From Chloroflexota bacterium (GTDB lineage: Bacteria; Chloroflexota; UBA6077; FW602-bin22; CADDYW01): DNA of 64,000 nt. Below are positions 25,318-35,551 of this stretch, piece by piece (the first letter of the stretch is position 1; every line of letters begins with the position of its first letter). Location: contig JAJPIK010000030.1 in NCBI GenBank assembly GCA_021324795.1, positions 124,001 to 188,000 of the forward strand. Direction: 5' to 3'. Both the position numbers and the translations under genes were made by a program. The notes beneath the pieces were generated by a model, which saw nothing but the letters and a program-made list of their open reading frames with translations, was not told the origin of the DNA and did not search any database.

Positions 25318-28300
25318 TTAGTGCGCTGCCGCGCGTTCCGGTTGATCGTCGGCTTTGCCATTGGAAGCAGCGTGGCGGGGGTGGGTGATTGCCACCGTGC
25401 CATGCGCCTCTTTGCCCTCGGTCGCCACCACCGGCGGGTGAGGCACGACCTTCCAGAATAGGGGAGCATACTGCTCAAAGCTGTCCAGTAGTTCCTTCGC
25501 CCAGGCACTGCCGGTCTTTTCGTGATGTTCAGCGATCGTCGCCCGCAGGAATTCCCGGTCGTCCGGCGCCTCGACGCGTTCGAGCGACACCAGTTCGCGA
25601 TTACACTTGCGGGTAAAGTCGCCAGCTTCGTCGAGAACGTAGGCCACGCCGGCTGACATACCGGCGGCGAAATTGCGGCCGGTTGGCCCGAGGACGACGA
25701 CGGTCCCAGCCGTCATGTATTCGCAGCCATGGTCGCCACAGCCTTCAACCACCGCAAGGGCACCACTATTCCGGACCGCAAAACGCTCGCCGGCCCGGCC
25801 CGCCGCAAAGAATCGGCCACCGGTCGCACCATAGAGGACAGTGTTCCCGATGATGACGTTGTCCTTCGCCGTAAAGCGGCTAGTACTCGGCGGCCGGATG
25901 GCGATCTCGCCCCCGGACATCCCCTTGCCAACATAGTCATTCGCTTCGCCGGTCAGACGCAGCTTGACCCCGTTTACGCACCAGGCGCCAAAGGATTGTC
26001 CGGCGCTGCCTTCGAACTCGATCGACACGTCGCCCTTTGGGAGACCATTCAGGCCGTAGCGGTGGGCGATTTCGCCAGAGAGCTTACCGGTCAGCGTCCG
26101 ATCGCTATTGTGGATCTGGTAGCGCAGCGCCACCGGGCCTCGTCCATCGAGCGCATCGGCGGCGTCGACCAGGATCGTATCGTCGAGTGGAACGCCGGGG
26201 CGGTCGTTGCGCTCCTGAACGTGTAGCTTCGGCCGGGTACCGCTTGGATCAACATCGGCGATCACCTGGCTCAGATCGAGTGTCGCGAGCCGTCCAGTCA
26301 GATCAGGAATCTGCTCCAGTAGATCAACCCGGCCGACGATCTCGTCGAAGCGTCGGAAGCCCAAGCTTGCCAGGATCTCGCGCACTTCTTCGGCAACCAG
26401 TGTCAGGAAATTGATGAGCTGCTCGGGGCGGCCAGTGAACTTCTTCCGCAGATCTTCACGCTGGGTGGCGATACCGGTTGGGCAGGTATTCAGGTGACAC
26501 TGGCGGGCCATATCGCAGCCAATCGAGACGACGCTGGCGGTCCCGAAGCCAAACTCCTCGGCGCCAAGCATCGCACCGATGACGACGTCGCGACCGGTTT
26601 TGAAGCCACCATCGACACGCAGGATCACGCGCCCGCGCAGATCGTTCAGGACGAGGACTTGCTGGGTCTCGGAAAGCCCTAGCTCCCATGGGCATCCCGC
26701 GCCCTTGATTGAGCTGAGCGGTGAGGCACCGGTGCCGCCATCTTGACCACTGATCAAAATGTAGTCGGCGTAGGCCTTGGCGACCCCCGCGGCGACCGTC
26801 CCAACTCCTGATTCCGAGACAAGCTTCACGCCAATCTTGGCACGCGGATTCGCCTGCTTCAAATCGTAGATGAGCTGCGCCAGGTCCTCGATGCTATAAA
26901 TATCGTGATGCGGTGGTGGTGAGATCAGGGGAATGCCCGGAATCGCGTGCCGGAACTTAGCAATCATCGCCGACACTTTGTGGGCAGGCAACTGCCCACC
27001 CTCGCCCGGCTTCGACCCCTGGGCCATTTTGATCTCGAGCTCATAGGCGTGGGCGAGATATTCGGTCGTCACGCCAAAGCGCGCCGAGGCGACCTGCTTG
27101 GTCTTATTGTCCGGCGAGTCCCCACCGCCCTTCCACTTGTACCAGGACGGATCCTCACCGCCTTCACCCGTGTTACTCCGTGAGCCGATCCGGTTCATTG
27201 CAATCGAAATCGTCTGGTGCGCCTCGGGACTCAGCGCGCCAAGTGACATCGCCTGGGTCGTGAACCGACGCCGGATCTCCTCGACCGACTCGACCTCCTC
27301 GATCGGAATTGGTTGCCGCGCTTTAAACCTCAGGAGGTCACGCAGGACTGCTGGCTCGCGCTTGGAGAGCAGATCGGAATAAACTTTGTAGTCAGCGTAT
27401 TGTCCGCTGTTCGCTGCCTTCTGCAAGGCACGCACCGCAAACGGATTGTAGGCGTGGTATTCACCGTCACGGCGGAACCGGTAGAGGCCGGCGTCCGGCA
27501 GTTTTGGCTTGCCGACGACCGGCGCATAAGCCAGGGCGTGGCGCGCCAGCGTATCCTCGGCGATCTCCGCGAGGCCGATACCGCGGATTCGACTCGGCGT
27601 GGCCGGGAAGCAGCGCGCGACCAAGTCTTCGTTCAGCCCAACGATCTCGAAGATCTGAGCACCACGGTAGCTGGCCAGCGGCGAGATGCCCATCTTTGAC
27701 ATGATCTTGAGCAAGCCATCCTCGATCGCCTTCTCGAAGTTATGGTAGGCTTGCTCGAAGGTCACCCCCTCTTCCTGGGTAGTCACGAGCTGGGCAATCG
27801 ACTCGATCGCCAAGTAGGGATTGATCGCACTCGCGCCATAGCCCAGGAGCAATGCGAAGTGATGCACGTCCCAAACCTGACCACTTTCGACGATCAAGTC
27901 AGCCCTGAGCCGTCGCCCGTGTCGGATCAAGTGATGATGCACCGCGGCAACCGCGAGCAGAATCGGCACCGGAGCGTGATCCTGATCGACCCCGCGGTCG
28001 CTAATAATCAGGATGGTCTTGCCGGCGTCAACCGCCCGAACAGCGTCAGCGCAAAGCAGTTCGAGCGCCGCGTCGAGCCCATCTGCCCCCCTGCGCGCAT
28101 CGAAGAGAGCGGGAATCGTTACCGTCTCGAAAGCGGGATCGCCGAGATCGGTCATCACGTCAAGCTCTTGGTGGCTCAGTAGCGGCGACTTCAGGTGAAG
28201 CAGTCGCGCGTGCTCGGGCGTTTCAAGCAGCAAGCTGCGTCGATGCCCGACGTAGCAATCGAGCGACATCACAATCGATTCGCGAAGCGGATCGATTGGC

Positions 28301-29913
28301 GGATTCGTCACCTCGGCGAATCGCTGTCGGAAGTAATGAGGAAGCGGTCGACCTTTCTTCGAAAGCACGGCCGGGGGGGTATCGTCACCCATCGACCAGA
28401 CCGGCTCTTTCCCTTCGACGCCCATCGGCTCGAGGACGAACTTCAATTCTTCGTGATTGAGACCGAACGCCTGCTGCTGAATGTAGAGCGTCAGTTCATC
28501 TACCACCGGGGGGCTAGTCGGCATGCCTGTCTGATAGCGCTCGCGATCCTTGGCCATCCGATCGCTCAAGCGCACCATTTCCCGGTTCACCCAGTCACCG
28601 TACGGCTGACGACTCGCGTAGCGCTTCTTTAGATCGTCGTTGCGTAAAACCTGATGGCTGGCGGTATCGACCGCGATCATCTGGCCCGGGCCAAGTCGCC
28701 CCTTTTCGACAATGCGGGCCGGATCCAAATCGACGACCCCCGCCTCGGATGCCGCGAGCACCAGACCGTCGTCGGTGATCAAATAGCGGGCCGGCCGCAA
28801 GCCGTTGCGGTCGAGCACCGCGCCGGCGATCGTCCCATCGGTGAAGGCAATCGCCGCTGGACCATCCCACGGCTCAGTCAGGCAGGCGTGATACTCGTAG
28901 AACGCACGCAAATCCGGATCGAGGTCAGGCATGCTCTCCCAGGCTTCGGGGATCAGCATCATCATCGCGTGGAGAATGTCCCGACCAGAAAGTTCGAGCA
29001 GCTCGAGGGCGTTGTCGAGGCGGGAGGAGTCCGAGCCGTCTTCCCAGATTAACGGCACCAGATCCGAGATGCGATCACCCCAAACCGGCGAGATAAGCTC
29101 TGGCTCGCGCGCCCGCATCCAGTTTTGGTTGCCTTGCACCGTATTGATCTCACCGTTGTGGGCAAGACGACGGAACGGCTGGGCCAGGAGCCAGTTCGGG
29201 AATGTGTTCGTGCTGTAGCGCTGGTGAAAGACTGCGAGCGCCGCTTCGTAATCCGGATTTTGCAAATCCAGGTAAAAGTGCTGAAGCTGGGGAGCAACGA
29301 ACAGCCCCTTGTAGACGACGGTCCGTGAGGAGAAGGAAGGAACGTAAAAGGAAAGTAAGGCAGCTCGGATGGCTTCTTGTTCGATTCGTTTGCGGACCAG
29401 ATAGAGCCGCCGCTCGAATTCAAGCGTGTCCAGACCCTCTGGCCGCGTGACGATGACCTGTTTGATCGCCGGTTGAGTCGCCAGGGCTTTCTCGCCAAGA
29501 CTCGAGGGATCAACTGGCACGTCGCGCCAAAAAAGGAGTGGAACCTGCTCTTCGGCCAGAACCCTTTCGACGATCTGGCGCGCCCGGGCCTGGGGCGTTG
29601 ATTCGGCTGGCAAGAAGAGCATACCGACCGCCAGGAGATCCGGGTCAACCAGCTTTCCGGCCTTCGCTGCTTCGCTCGCGAGCAAACGCCGCGGCAGGGG
29701 AGTGAGAATCCCAGCGCCATCGCCAGTCTTGGCATCTGCCGACACTGCCCCACGATGGGTCAGATTGACGACAGATTCGATCGCCAACTCAACGATCCGG
29801 TGCGACGGCTTACCCGATACGTCGGCGACGAAACCGGTGCCGCACGCGTCGTGTTCGAGTCTCGGATCGTACAGAGTATGGGAAAAACCCCGACCTAGGT
29901 GATCGTTGCCCAT
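25318..29913 (-). CDS. gltB: glutamate synthase large subunit
   Basis: GltB converts glutamine and 2-oxoglutarate to two glutamates. The N-terminal glutamine amidotransferase has Cys24 in LEHDACGTGFVADVSGKP, preceded by a propeptide-like 23 residues. The central and FMN domains contain RFTTQAMSLGALSPEAHQTI, SNTGEGGEDPSW, KPGEGGQLPAHKVSAMIAKF and the Fe-S cysteines in CDMARQCHLNTCPTGIATQ. The C-terminal glutamate-synthase beta-helix has GKGMSGGEIAIRPP. The 1531-aa length is normal. No gltD is adjacent. The leader looks attenuated. Confidence 0.97.
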   Translation of the reverse strand: MGNDHLGRGFSHTLYDPRLEHDACGTGFVADVSGKPSHRIVELAIESVVNLTHRGAVSADAKTGDGAGILTPLPRRLLASEAAKAGKLVDPDLLAVGMLFLPAESTPQARARQIVERVLAEEQVPLLFWRDVPVDPSSLGEKALATQPAIKQVIVTRPEGLDTLEFERRLYLVRKRIEQEAIRAALLSFYVPSFSSRTVVYKGLFVAPQLQHFYLDLQNPDYEAALAVFHQRYSTNTFPNWLLAQPFRRLAHNGEINTVQGNQNWMRAREPELISPVWGDRISDLVPLIWEDGSDSSRLDNALELLELSGRDILHAMMMLIPEAWESMPDLDPDLRAFYEYHACLTEPWDGPAAIAFTDGTIAGAVLDRNGLRPARYLITDDGLVLAASEAGVVDLDPARIVEKGRLGPGQMIAVDTASHQVLRNDDLKKRYASRQPYGDWVNREMVRLSDRMAKDRERYQTGMPTSPPVVDELTLYIQQQAFGLNHEELKFVLEPMGVEGKEPVWSMGDDTPPAVLSKKGRPLPHYFRQRFAEVTNPPIDPLRESIVMSLDCYVGHRRSLLLETPEHARLLHLKSPLLSHQELDVMTDLGDPAFETVTIPALFDARRGADGLDAALELLCADAVRAVDAGKTILIISDRGVDQDHAPVPILLAVAAVHHHLIRHGRRLRADLIVESGQVWDVHHFALLLGYGASAINPYLAIESIAQLVTTQEEGVTFEQAYHNFEKAIEDGLLKIMSKMGISPLASYRGAQIFEIVGLNEDLVARCFPATPSRIRGIGLAEIAEDTLARHALAYAPVVGKPKLPDAGLYRFRRDGEYHAYNPFAVRALQKAANSGQYADYKVYSDLLSKREPAVLRDLLRFKARQPIPIEEVESVEEIRRRFTTQAMSLGALSPEAHQTISIAMNRIGSRSNTGEGGEDPSWYKWKGGGDSPDNKTKQVASARFGVTTEYLAHAYELEIKMAQGSKPGEGGQLPAHKVSAMIAKFRHAIPGIPLISPPPHHDIYSIEDLAQLIYDLKQANPRAKIGVKLVSESGVGTVAAGVAKAYADYILISGQDGGTGASPLSSIKGAGCPWELGLSETQQVLVLNDLRGRVILRVDGGFKTGRDVVIGAMLGAEEFGFGTASVVSIGCDMARQCHLNTCPTGIATQREDLRKKFTGRPEQLINFLTLVAEEVREILASLGFRRFDEIVGRVDLLEQIPDLTGRLATLDLSQVIADVDPSGTRPKLHVQERNDRPGVPLDDTILVDAADALDGRGPVALRYQIHNSDRTLTGKLSGEIAHRYGLNGLPKGDVSIEFEGSAGQSFGAWCVNGVKLRLTGEANDYVGKGMSGGEIAIRPPSTSRFTAKDNVIIGNTVLYGATGGRFFAAGRAGERFAVRNSGALAVVEGCGDHGCEYMTAGTVVVLGPTGRNFAAGMSAGVAYVLDEAGDFTRKCNRELVSLERVEAPDDREFLRATIAEHHEKTGSAWAKELLDSFEQYAPLFWKVVPHPPVVATEGKEAHGTVAITHPRHAASNGKADDQPERAAAH

Positions 29914-30002
29914 GACGTTCCCCCAACTTCAACTGCGCCAGTACACCCTGTCTCTTCCCCGAGGCGGTGCTGGCGTTCGGCAAGTAGGCTTTCTGGAGCC
30001 GC

Positions 30003-30083
30003 TTACGACAAAACCCCGGCTCTCCAAGCCGGGGCGCCATTGCCGCCAACTCCGCGCTGGTCCAAACGTCTTTGTTCGAACAT
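30003..30083 (-). CDS. possible 26-aa leader peptide before gltB
   Basis: An ATG at 30083, about 5 bases after the predicted transcription start, opens a 26-codon frame (MFEQRRLDQRG...) that reads through the terminator hairpin and stops at 30003. Without a ribosome binding site it would be translated as a leaderless message. Ribosome movement through it could melt the hairpin. There is no glutamine or glutamate run, only single Gln and Glu codons near the start. Reality is uncertain. Confidence 0.3.
   Translation of the reverse strand: MFEQRRLDQRGVGGNGAPAWRAGVLS
30010..30034 (-). terminator. attenuator-like terminator in the gltB leader
   Basis: On the minus strand CCCCGGCT pairs with AGCCGGGG around a 5-base loop and is followed by TTTTG. 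It lies about 55-80 bases after the predicted start of transcription and about 100 bases before gltB, so unless it can be bypassed it would block gltB expression. Confidence 0.7.
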
Positions 30084-30094
30084 CGCATACCTTG

Positions 30095-30122
30095 TTTGTA
30101 GATTCAAGTGTAACATTGTCAA
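30095..30122 (-). promoter_or_regulatory. promoter of gltB
   Basis: TTGACA (30122-30117) and TACAAA (30100-30095) are separated by 16 bases on the minus strand. The rest of the 497-base gap between gltB and the thiolase gene holds the leader, this promoter and the thiolase promoter; no other coding region is seen. Confidence 0.6.
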
Positions 30123-30282
30123 GAATTGCCCGTCAACGGAGAACCTGACGGAATTCAACCACCTAGCTAGTGCACCTTGAACAAATTCTGATGGCGATTT
30201 TCCCCCTTCCGGCCTGTTTTCCTCGTTCATCTTGTCAGTGCTCGGCCGTCCGGGCCATGCTGCGAATCGGGCGCCGGTTCCG

Positions 30283-30291
30283 TGCTATGAT
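30283..30291 (+). promoter_or_regulatory. extended -10 promoter for the thiolase gene
   Basis: TGCTATGAT is an extended -10 element. The leader of about 110 bases contains a short perfect hairpin (AATGGG/CCCATT) near 30301-30316. Confidence 0.55.
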
Positions 30292-30410
30292 AGAGGGTGA
30301 AATGGGCGCACCCATTCGGGAATCGTACGACGAAGGACGTCCGGGGACCGATCGATTCTATCGATCCTTTAGGTCGGTCGCCTACTGGATAGCAGTAGGA
30401 GTGCAGGCAG

Positions 30411-31601
30411 ATGGGAGAGCAAAGAGAAGCGGTCATCGTCGGAGCAGCACGAATTCCCACAGGCCGATTCCTTGGCATGCTGGCCAGCCTCTCCGCGCCG
30501 GAGCTCGGCGCAGTGGCGATCCGGGGAGCATTGCAGCGGAGCGGCATCGAGCCAAGTTCGATTGACGAAGTGTTCATCGGAAACGTCGTCTCGGCTGGAG
30601 TAGGTCAGGCCCCTGCCCGTCAGGCAGCCATGAAAGCCGGTCTCCCCGCTTCGATTCCGGCAACGACGGTAAACAAAGTCTGTGGCTCCGGTCTCAAGGC
30701 CGTGATGCTCGCGGCTCAGGCAATTCGGGCGGGCGACGGCACGACCTACGTCGCCGCTGGCATGGAAAGCATGAGCAATGCTCCGTACCTCCTACCGAAA
30801 GCTCGCACCGGCTATCGCCTTGGCCACGCCGAATTGCTCGACGCCGAGGTTCACGACGGTCTCTGGTGCGCTTTCGAAAACCAGCACATGGGCAACCTGG
30901 CTGAGCACATCGCCCAAGTTTACGAGATCTCACGCACCGAGCAGGATCGATATGCCCTGGAAAGCCAGCAGAAGGCAGTTGCCGCCCAGACCAGCGGTGC
31001 CTTCGACGCTGAGATCGTGCCGGTCGAGGTCACCCCACGTGGTGGAATGCCTCAATTGTTCGATCGCGACGAGCCACCGCGCCCAAGCACCACACTCGAA
31101 GGACTAGCGAAGCTAGCGCCGGTTTTCGAGTCAGCAGGCACGGTAACAGCCGGCAACGCCCCCGGCTTGAGCGATGGGGCGGCAGCGCTCGTTGTGATGG
31201 AGAGATCGCAGGCAGAGCGCACTGGTCGCCCCATCCTAGCCCGGATTCTTGGTTACGCCAACGCCGCTCGTGAGCCGAAAATGATCTTCGCTGCCCCGCC
31301 TTTGGCGATCCAGTTGCTGCTCCAAAAGACCGGTCTAACTCTGAGCGACTTCGATCTGATCGAGCTGAACGAAGCGTTCGCCGCCCAGGTCCTCGCCAAC
31401 GTCAAGGAACTTGGCCTGGACCTTTCTCGTCTCAACGTCAACGGTGGAGCAATCGCTCTCGGCCACCCAATTGGTGCAACTGGCGCCAGGATCCTGGTAA
31501 CCTTGATTTATGCACTCCGGAAACGTGGTGTACGCCGTGGCCTGGCCAGCCTTTGCCTCGGCGGTGGTGGCGCGGTTGCCATGGCGGTAGAGGCTGAATA
31601 A
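30411..31601 (+). CDS. acetyl-CoA acetyltransferase (thiolase)
   Basis: This is a degradative or biosynthetic thiolase of 396 aa. The acyl-accepting Cys91 is in [19 protein letters not shown], the GHP motif in [18 protein letters not shown], and the second active-site Cys in [20 protein letters not shown] precedes the C-terminal half. It stands before the propionyl-CoA carboxylation genes but has its own promoter, and the next gene also has one. Chain-length preference cannot be read from sequence. Confidence 0.95.
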   Translation: MGEQREAVIVGAARIPTGRFLGMLASLSAPELGAVAIRGALQRSGIEPSSIDEVFIGNVVSAGVGQAPARQAAMKAGLPASIPATTVNKVCGSGLKAVMLAAQAIRAGDGTTYVAAGMESMSNAPYLLPKARTGYRLGHAELLDAEVHDGLWCAFENQHMGNLAEHIAQVYEISRTEQDRYALESQQKAVAAQTSGAFDAEIVPVEVTPRGGMPQLFDRDEPPRPSTTLEGLAKLAPVFESAGTVTAGNAPGLSDGAAALVVMERSQAERTGRPILARILGYANAAREPKMIFAAPPLAIQLLLQKTGLTLSDFDLIELNEAFAAQVLANVKELGLDLSRLNVNGGAIALGHPIGATGARILVTLIYALRKRGVRRGLASLCLGGGGAVAMAVEAE

Positions 31602-31632
31602 TTCGGCCCGTATCGGATTCGCCGGTGAAAGT

Positions 31633-31641
31633 GTTATAAGA
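31633..31641 (+). promoter_or_regulatory. extended -10 promoter for the carboxyltransferase gene
   Basis: TGTTATAAG fits the recurring motif, placing the transcription start near 31648 and about 57 bases before the preferred ATG. Confidence 0.6.
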
Positions 31642-31704
31642 ACTGTAGTGCCAGGAAGAGTGACGTTCTCACGCTCTTCGGAGATTGCTGGCTGGGACAA
31701 AGCG

Positions 31705-33306
31705 ATGAATAATGCAGCGTCAACTGGCGCTTCGGTGAACGGTCGCGGGGCGGCGCCGTCGACCGAGCAATTGATCGAGCAATTACACGACATGCGGGCA
31801 CGGAGCCGTCTTGGTGGCGGTCAGGCCCGCATTGATCGGCAGCACGCCCGACGTAAGCTAACCGCCCGTGAACGTCTCGAGGTACTGCTGGATCCGGGTA
31901 GCTTCAACGAGATCGACGCCTTCGTCACCCATCGCTCGACTGATTTCGGGCTCGCCGATCAGAAGATTCTGGGCGACGGCGTCGTCACCGGCTGGGGCAA
32001 AGTCGAGGGACGCACCATTTTTGTCTTCGCCCAGGACTTTACCGTCTTTGGGGGAACGGTTTCAGAAACCCACGCCGCGAAGATTTGTAAAGTCATGGAC
32101 CTCGCCTTGAAGAACGGTGCGCCCATCGTTGGTCTCTCTGACGGTGGCGGCGCCCGCATCCAGGAAGGGGTTGTTAGCCTGGGTGGCTACGCCGACATCT
32201 TCCTGCGCAACACCCTCGCCTCGGGTGTCATTCCCCAGATCTCGGCGATCATGGGACCGTGCGCCGGGGGAGCGGTGTACTCCCCCGCGCTCACCGACTT
32301 CATCGTGATGGTCAAAGAAACCAGCAACATGTTCATCACTGGTCCAAGCGTGATCAAAGCAGTTACCCATGAAGACGTCACCTTCGAAGAGCTCGGCGGC
32401 GCACTGACTCACAATTCTAAGAGCGGCGTGGCGCACTTTGCGGCGGAAAACGAGGAAGAATGCCTTTACACGATCCGCCGCTTGCTTAGCTTCATGCCGC
32501 AAAACAATCTTGAAGACCCTCCCATCGTTCCCTGTGACGACGATCCGGGACGCATGGATTCCGAGCTCAACGACATCATTCCCGACAATCCCAATAAGCC
32601 GTATGATATGAAGGAGGTCATCCGTCGGATCGTCGACAACGGCGACTTTTTCGAAGTGGCCGAACTGTTCGCCCAGAATATCATCGTCGGCTTTGCACGC
32701 TTCAATGGCCGCTCTGCCGGAATCGTCGCGCAACAACCGAGTGTTCTCGCCGGCGTGCTCGACATCGATGCCTCGGTCAAGGCCGCGCGCTTCGTACGCT
32801 TTTGCGACTGTTTCAACATCCCGCTGGTCACGCTTGAAGACGTGCCCGGCTTCCTACCGGGCGTTGCGCAGGAGCACGGCGGGATCATTCGCCACGGCGC
32901 TAAGCTGCTCTACGCCTTCTGCGAGGCGACCGTGCCCAAGATCACGGTGATCACCCGCAAGTCGTACGGTGGTGCTTACTGCGTTATGAGTAGCAAGCAT
33001 ATTCGGGGGGATTTGAATTACGCTTGGCCGACCGCTGAGATCGCAGTTATGGGACCAGATGGCGCGGTGAATATCGTGATGAAACGGGAGATTGAGGAGT
33101 CAGACGATCCAGAAGCGACCCGACAGCGCTTGATCGCCGAGTATCGCGAACTATTTGCCAATCCGTACGTCGCCGCCTCGCGTGGCTTTGTCGACGACGT
33201 CATCGAACCTCGTGAAACACGACCGCGGATCATCGCCGGCCTCGAGCTACTCAAGAACAAGCGTGACACCAATCCACCCAAGAAACACGCCAATATGCCA
33301 CTGTGA
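31705..33306 (+). CDS. pccB: acyl-CoA carboxylase carboxyltransferase (propionyl-CoA type beta)
   Basis: This subunit moves the carboxyl group from biotin to an acyl-CoA, most likely propionyl-CoA given the mutase nearby. Conserved parts include [20 protein letters not shown], the first oxyanion region [39 protein letters not shown] and the second one [20 protein letters not shown], then [15 protein letters not shown]. The ATG at 31705 gives 533 aa; a GTG at 31648 is excluded by the promoter. Biotin carboxylase and carrier genes follow. Confidence 0.93.
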   Translation: MNNAASTGASVNGRGAAPSTEQLIEQLHDMRARSRLGGGQARIDRQHARRKLTARERLEVLLDPGSFNEIDAFVTHRSTDFGLADQKILGDGVVTGWGKVEGRTIFVFAQDFTVFGGTVSETHAAKICKVMDLALKNGAPIVGLSDGGGARIQEGVVSLGGYADIFLRNTLASGVIPQISAIMGPCAGGAVYSPALTDFIVMVKETSNMFITGPSVIKAVTHEDVTFEELGGALTHNSKSGVAHFAAENEEECLYTIRRLLSFMPQNNLEDPPIVPCDDDPGRMDSELNDIIPDNPNKPYDMKEVIRRIVDNGDFFEVAELFAQNIIVGFARFNGRSAGIVAQQPSVLAGVLDIDASVKAARFVRFCDCFNIPLVTLEDVPGFLPGVAQEHGGIIRHGAKLLYAFCEATVPKITVITRKSYGGAYCVMSSKHIRGDLNYAWPTAEIAVMGPDGAVNIVMKREIEESDDPEATRQRLIAEYRELFANPYVAASRGFVDDVIEPRETRPRIIAGLELLKNKRDTNPPKKHANMPL

Positions 33307-33344
33307 GATAAGCCGCGAACTCCTAAACAGATAAAGCGCGGAGA

Positions 33345-33420
33345 GCCGCCCTCACCCCCCTTCGCCGCGCTCAGGGTAGGCTCTCACTCTCTCCCCGTGA
33401 GAGAGGGCATTTCCCGGGGG
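33345..33420 (+). repeat. dispersed repeat copy before the biotin carboxylase gene
   Basis: This pyrimidine-rich segment has an inner inverted repeat (CTCTCTCC/GAGAGAGGG type) and fills most of the gap between pccB and the biotin carboxylase gene. It resembles copies at 4640-4720 and inside ureF at 1735-1810. It lies directly before the start of the next coding region. Confidence 0.5.
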
Positions 33421-33441
33421 AGGCTTTTGGAATATGCGACC

Positions 33442-34962
33442 ATGTCGATGATGTTGACAACATTTCGGAAAGTCCTGGTGGCGAACCGAGGCGAAATAGC
33501 CGTTCGCATTCTCCGATCGTGTGCCGAGCTTGGCTTGCATACGATCGCGGTCTACTCCGAAGCCGACCGTAACGCTCTCCACGTTCGCTATGCCGATGAG
33601 GCTTATTCGATCGGGCCCCCACCGGCGAAAGAGAGCTATCTCTCGATCGAGAAGATCCTTGCCGTGGCTCGACGCAGCGGTGCCGAGGCGATTCATCCCG
33701 GCTACGGGTTCCTCTCTGAGAACGAGCAATTCGCCCAGGCTTGCCACGACAATGGCATCGTCTTCATCGGTCCACGAGCAGCGAGCATCGCCGCGATGGG
33801 CGACAAGATCGCCGCGCGCAAGACGGCGAAGGCGGCTGGTGTGCCGACGGTGCCGGGTAGCGAGGGACCACTCGCCACCGTCGAGGAAGCCCAGGTGCTC
33901 GCCGATCAGATCGGTTATCCGATTCTCCTGAAGGCAGCAGCCGGTGGTGGGGGCAAAGGCATGCGCACCGTCCGGAGCGCGAACGAGCTGGCCAGCGCGT
34001 TTCGACTGGCAGCGAACGAGGCCAAAGCTGCTTTTGGCGACGGTACGCTCTACGTCGAAAAGCTGCTTGAAGGGGTCCGCCACGTCGAGATCCAGGTTCT
34101 CGGCGACCGCTACGGTAACGTCGTTCACTTGGGCGAGCGCGAGTGCTCGATCCAGCGACGTCGCCAGAAGCTAATTGAAGAGGCGCCATCTACCGTGGTC
34201 GACGAAGATCTGCGCCGGCGCATGGGCGAAGTCGCGGTTCGTGTTGCTCAAGCGGTGAATTACGAAAACGCCGGCACTGTCGAGTTTCTCTTGGATCGCG
34301 ACAAGAATTTCTACTTCTTGGAAATGAACACCCGTCTCCAGGTCGAGCATCCGATCACCGAGCTGGTTACTGGCGTTGACCTCGTCGTCGAGCAGATCCG
34401 AATCGCCAGTGGGCGCAAGCTACGTTTGCATCAGCGGAACATCGTCGTCAAAGGCGCGGCAATCGAATGTCGCATCTCAGCCGAGGATCCATACAACGAC
34501 TTCCTGCCCTCGATCGGCCGTATCACTCACGTCTACGAGCCAAGCGGACCGGGTGTACGCGTCGACACCGGCGTCTACGATGGCTTCGAGGTCTCTTTGT
34601 ATTACGACCCGATGATCGCAAAGCTGATCGTTTGGGCAGAGACCCGGGCCCAGGCGATCCTCCGCATGCGACGGGCTCTTGAAGAGTTTAAGCTCGTCGG
34701 CATTCGCACCAACATTCCGTTCCATCTCCGGCTGATGGAATCGCCAACCTTCATCGCTGGTCGGTTCGACAACGCTTTTCTGGATTCCTTCAACCTGGCC
34801 GAATCAGATCAAACCAGTGAACGCGGTCAACTCGCCGCGATCGCCGCAGCGGCCGTCGCCTACCAACTTAAGCAGGTCAAGTCACGCAAGCTAGATGGGA
34901 CGCAGTCCAATAACGAAAGTGCCTGGAAGCTCGCCGCCCGTCGGGCTGCTTTGCGTTACTGA
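33442..34962 (+). CDS. biotin carboxylase subunit of acyl-CoA carboxylase
   Basis: The enzyme carboxylates the biotin of the carrier protein with ATP and bicarbonate. Family signs are KVLVANRGEIAVRILRSCAE, HPGYGFLSENEQFA, the glycine-rich loop KAAAGGGGKGMR, EMNTRLQVEHPITELVTG and RISAEDPYNDFLPSIG. The length is 506 aa, with no fused carrier domain, since the carrier is the next gene. Several ATG codons (33442, 33451, 33454) are possible starts; none has a strong ribosome binding site. Confidence 0.93.
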   Translation: MSMMLTTFRKVLVANRGEIAVRILRSCAELGLHTIAVYSEADRNALHVRYADEAYSIGPPPAKESYLSIEKILAVARRSGAEAIHPGYGFLSENEQFAQACHDNGIVFIGPRAASIAAMGDKIAARKTAKAAGVPTVPGSEGPLATVEEAQVLADQIGYPILLKAAAGGGGKGMRTVRSANELASAFRLAANEAKAAFGDGTLYVEKLLEGVRHVEIQVLGDRYGNVVHLGERECSIQRRRQKLIEEAPSTVVDEDLRRRMGEVAVRVAQAVNYENAGTVEFLLDRDKNFYFLEMNTRLQVEHPITELVTGVDLVVEQIRIASGRKLRLHQRNIVVKGAAIECRISAEDPYNDFLPSIGRITHVYEPSGPGVRVDTGVYDGFEVSLYYDPMIAKLIVWAETRAQAILRMRRALEEFKLVGIRTNIPFHLRLMESPTFIAGRFDNAFLDSFNLAESDQTSERGQLAAIAAAAVAYQLKQVKSRKLDGTQSNNESAWKLAARRAALRY

Positions 34963-34970
34963 GTGCCCCC

Positions 34971-35477
34971 ATGAAGTACTACGTTGAAGTCGAGGGCCGC
35001 ACCTTCGAGCTTGACTTCCAAGAAGAGGGAGAGCTCCTTCACGTCCAGGTTGGTGAGTCTCGACTGACCCTGGATCTACGCCAGGTCAGTCATCCGTCGC
35101 TTTACTCGCTCCTTGTCGACAATCGCTCCTACGAAATCTTCGTCGAAGCCCAGGGAGACGAGTTCAACGTTCTGATTGGCGGGGAAATGTTCCATCTCAA
35201 GGTTCAGGACGAATGGGCGCGTCGCCTGGCGAACATTCAGCGCAAGACTGCTGTGGAAACCGGCGAGCTCGCAGTCACCGCGCCGATGCCCGGCGCCGTC
35301 GTCGCGGTCGAGGTGACACCCGGCGAAGAGGTTAAGCGCGGCCAGGGGCTGGTGATTCTCTCGGCGATGAAGATGGAGAACGAGATTAAGGCCCCGCGTG
35401 CTGGCCGCGTCAAGTCGGTCGAGGTCTCACCCGGCCAGACCGTCGAGCAGGGACGGACGCTGGTGATCCTGGAGTAG
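34971..35477 (+). CDS. biotin carboxyl carrier protein
   Basis: The C-terminal 75 residues form a biotinyl domain with the attachment Lys134 in ILSAMKMENEIKAPRAG. The first 95 residues (YYVEVEGRTFELDF ... LLVDNRSYEIFVEA) match the BT-like segment found between the biotin carboxylase and biotinyl domains of propionyl-CoA carboxylase alpha chains. This supports an acyl-CoA rather than acetyl-CoA carboxylase role. It starts 8 bases after the biotin carboxylase stop. Confidence 0.92.
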   Translation: MKYYVEVEGRTFELDFQEEGELLHVQVGESRLTLDLRQVSHPSLYSLLVDNRSYEIFVEAQGDEFNVLIGGEMFHLKVQDEWARRLANIQRKTAVETGELAVTAPMPGAVVAVEVTPGEEVKRGQGLVILSAMKMENEIKAPRAGRVKSVEVSPGQTVEQGRTLVILE

Positions 35478-35551
35478 GCCTCCACGTGGTACTATCATGG
35501 TAGCATTGCATCAGGAAGTGCTTCGTCAGAAGAAGGTAGCCAGAGATCTAA

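Noticed and set aside
31648..31704. Upstream GTG start for the carboxyltransferase
   Set aside because: It coincides with the expected transcription start after the extended -10 at 31633, leaving no leader or ribosome binding site.
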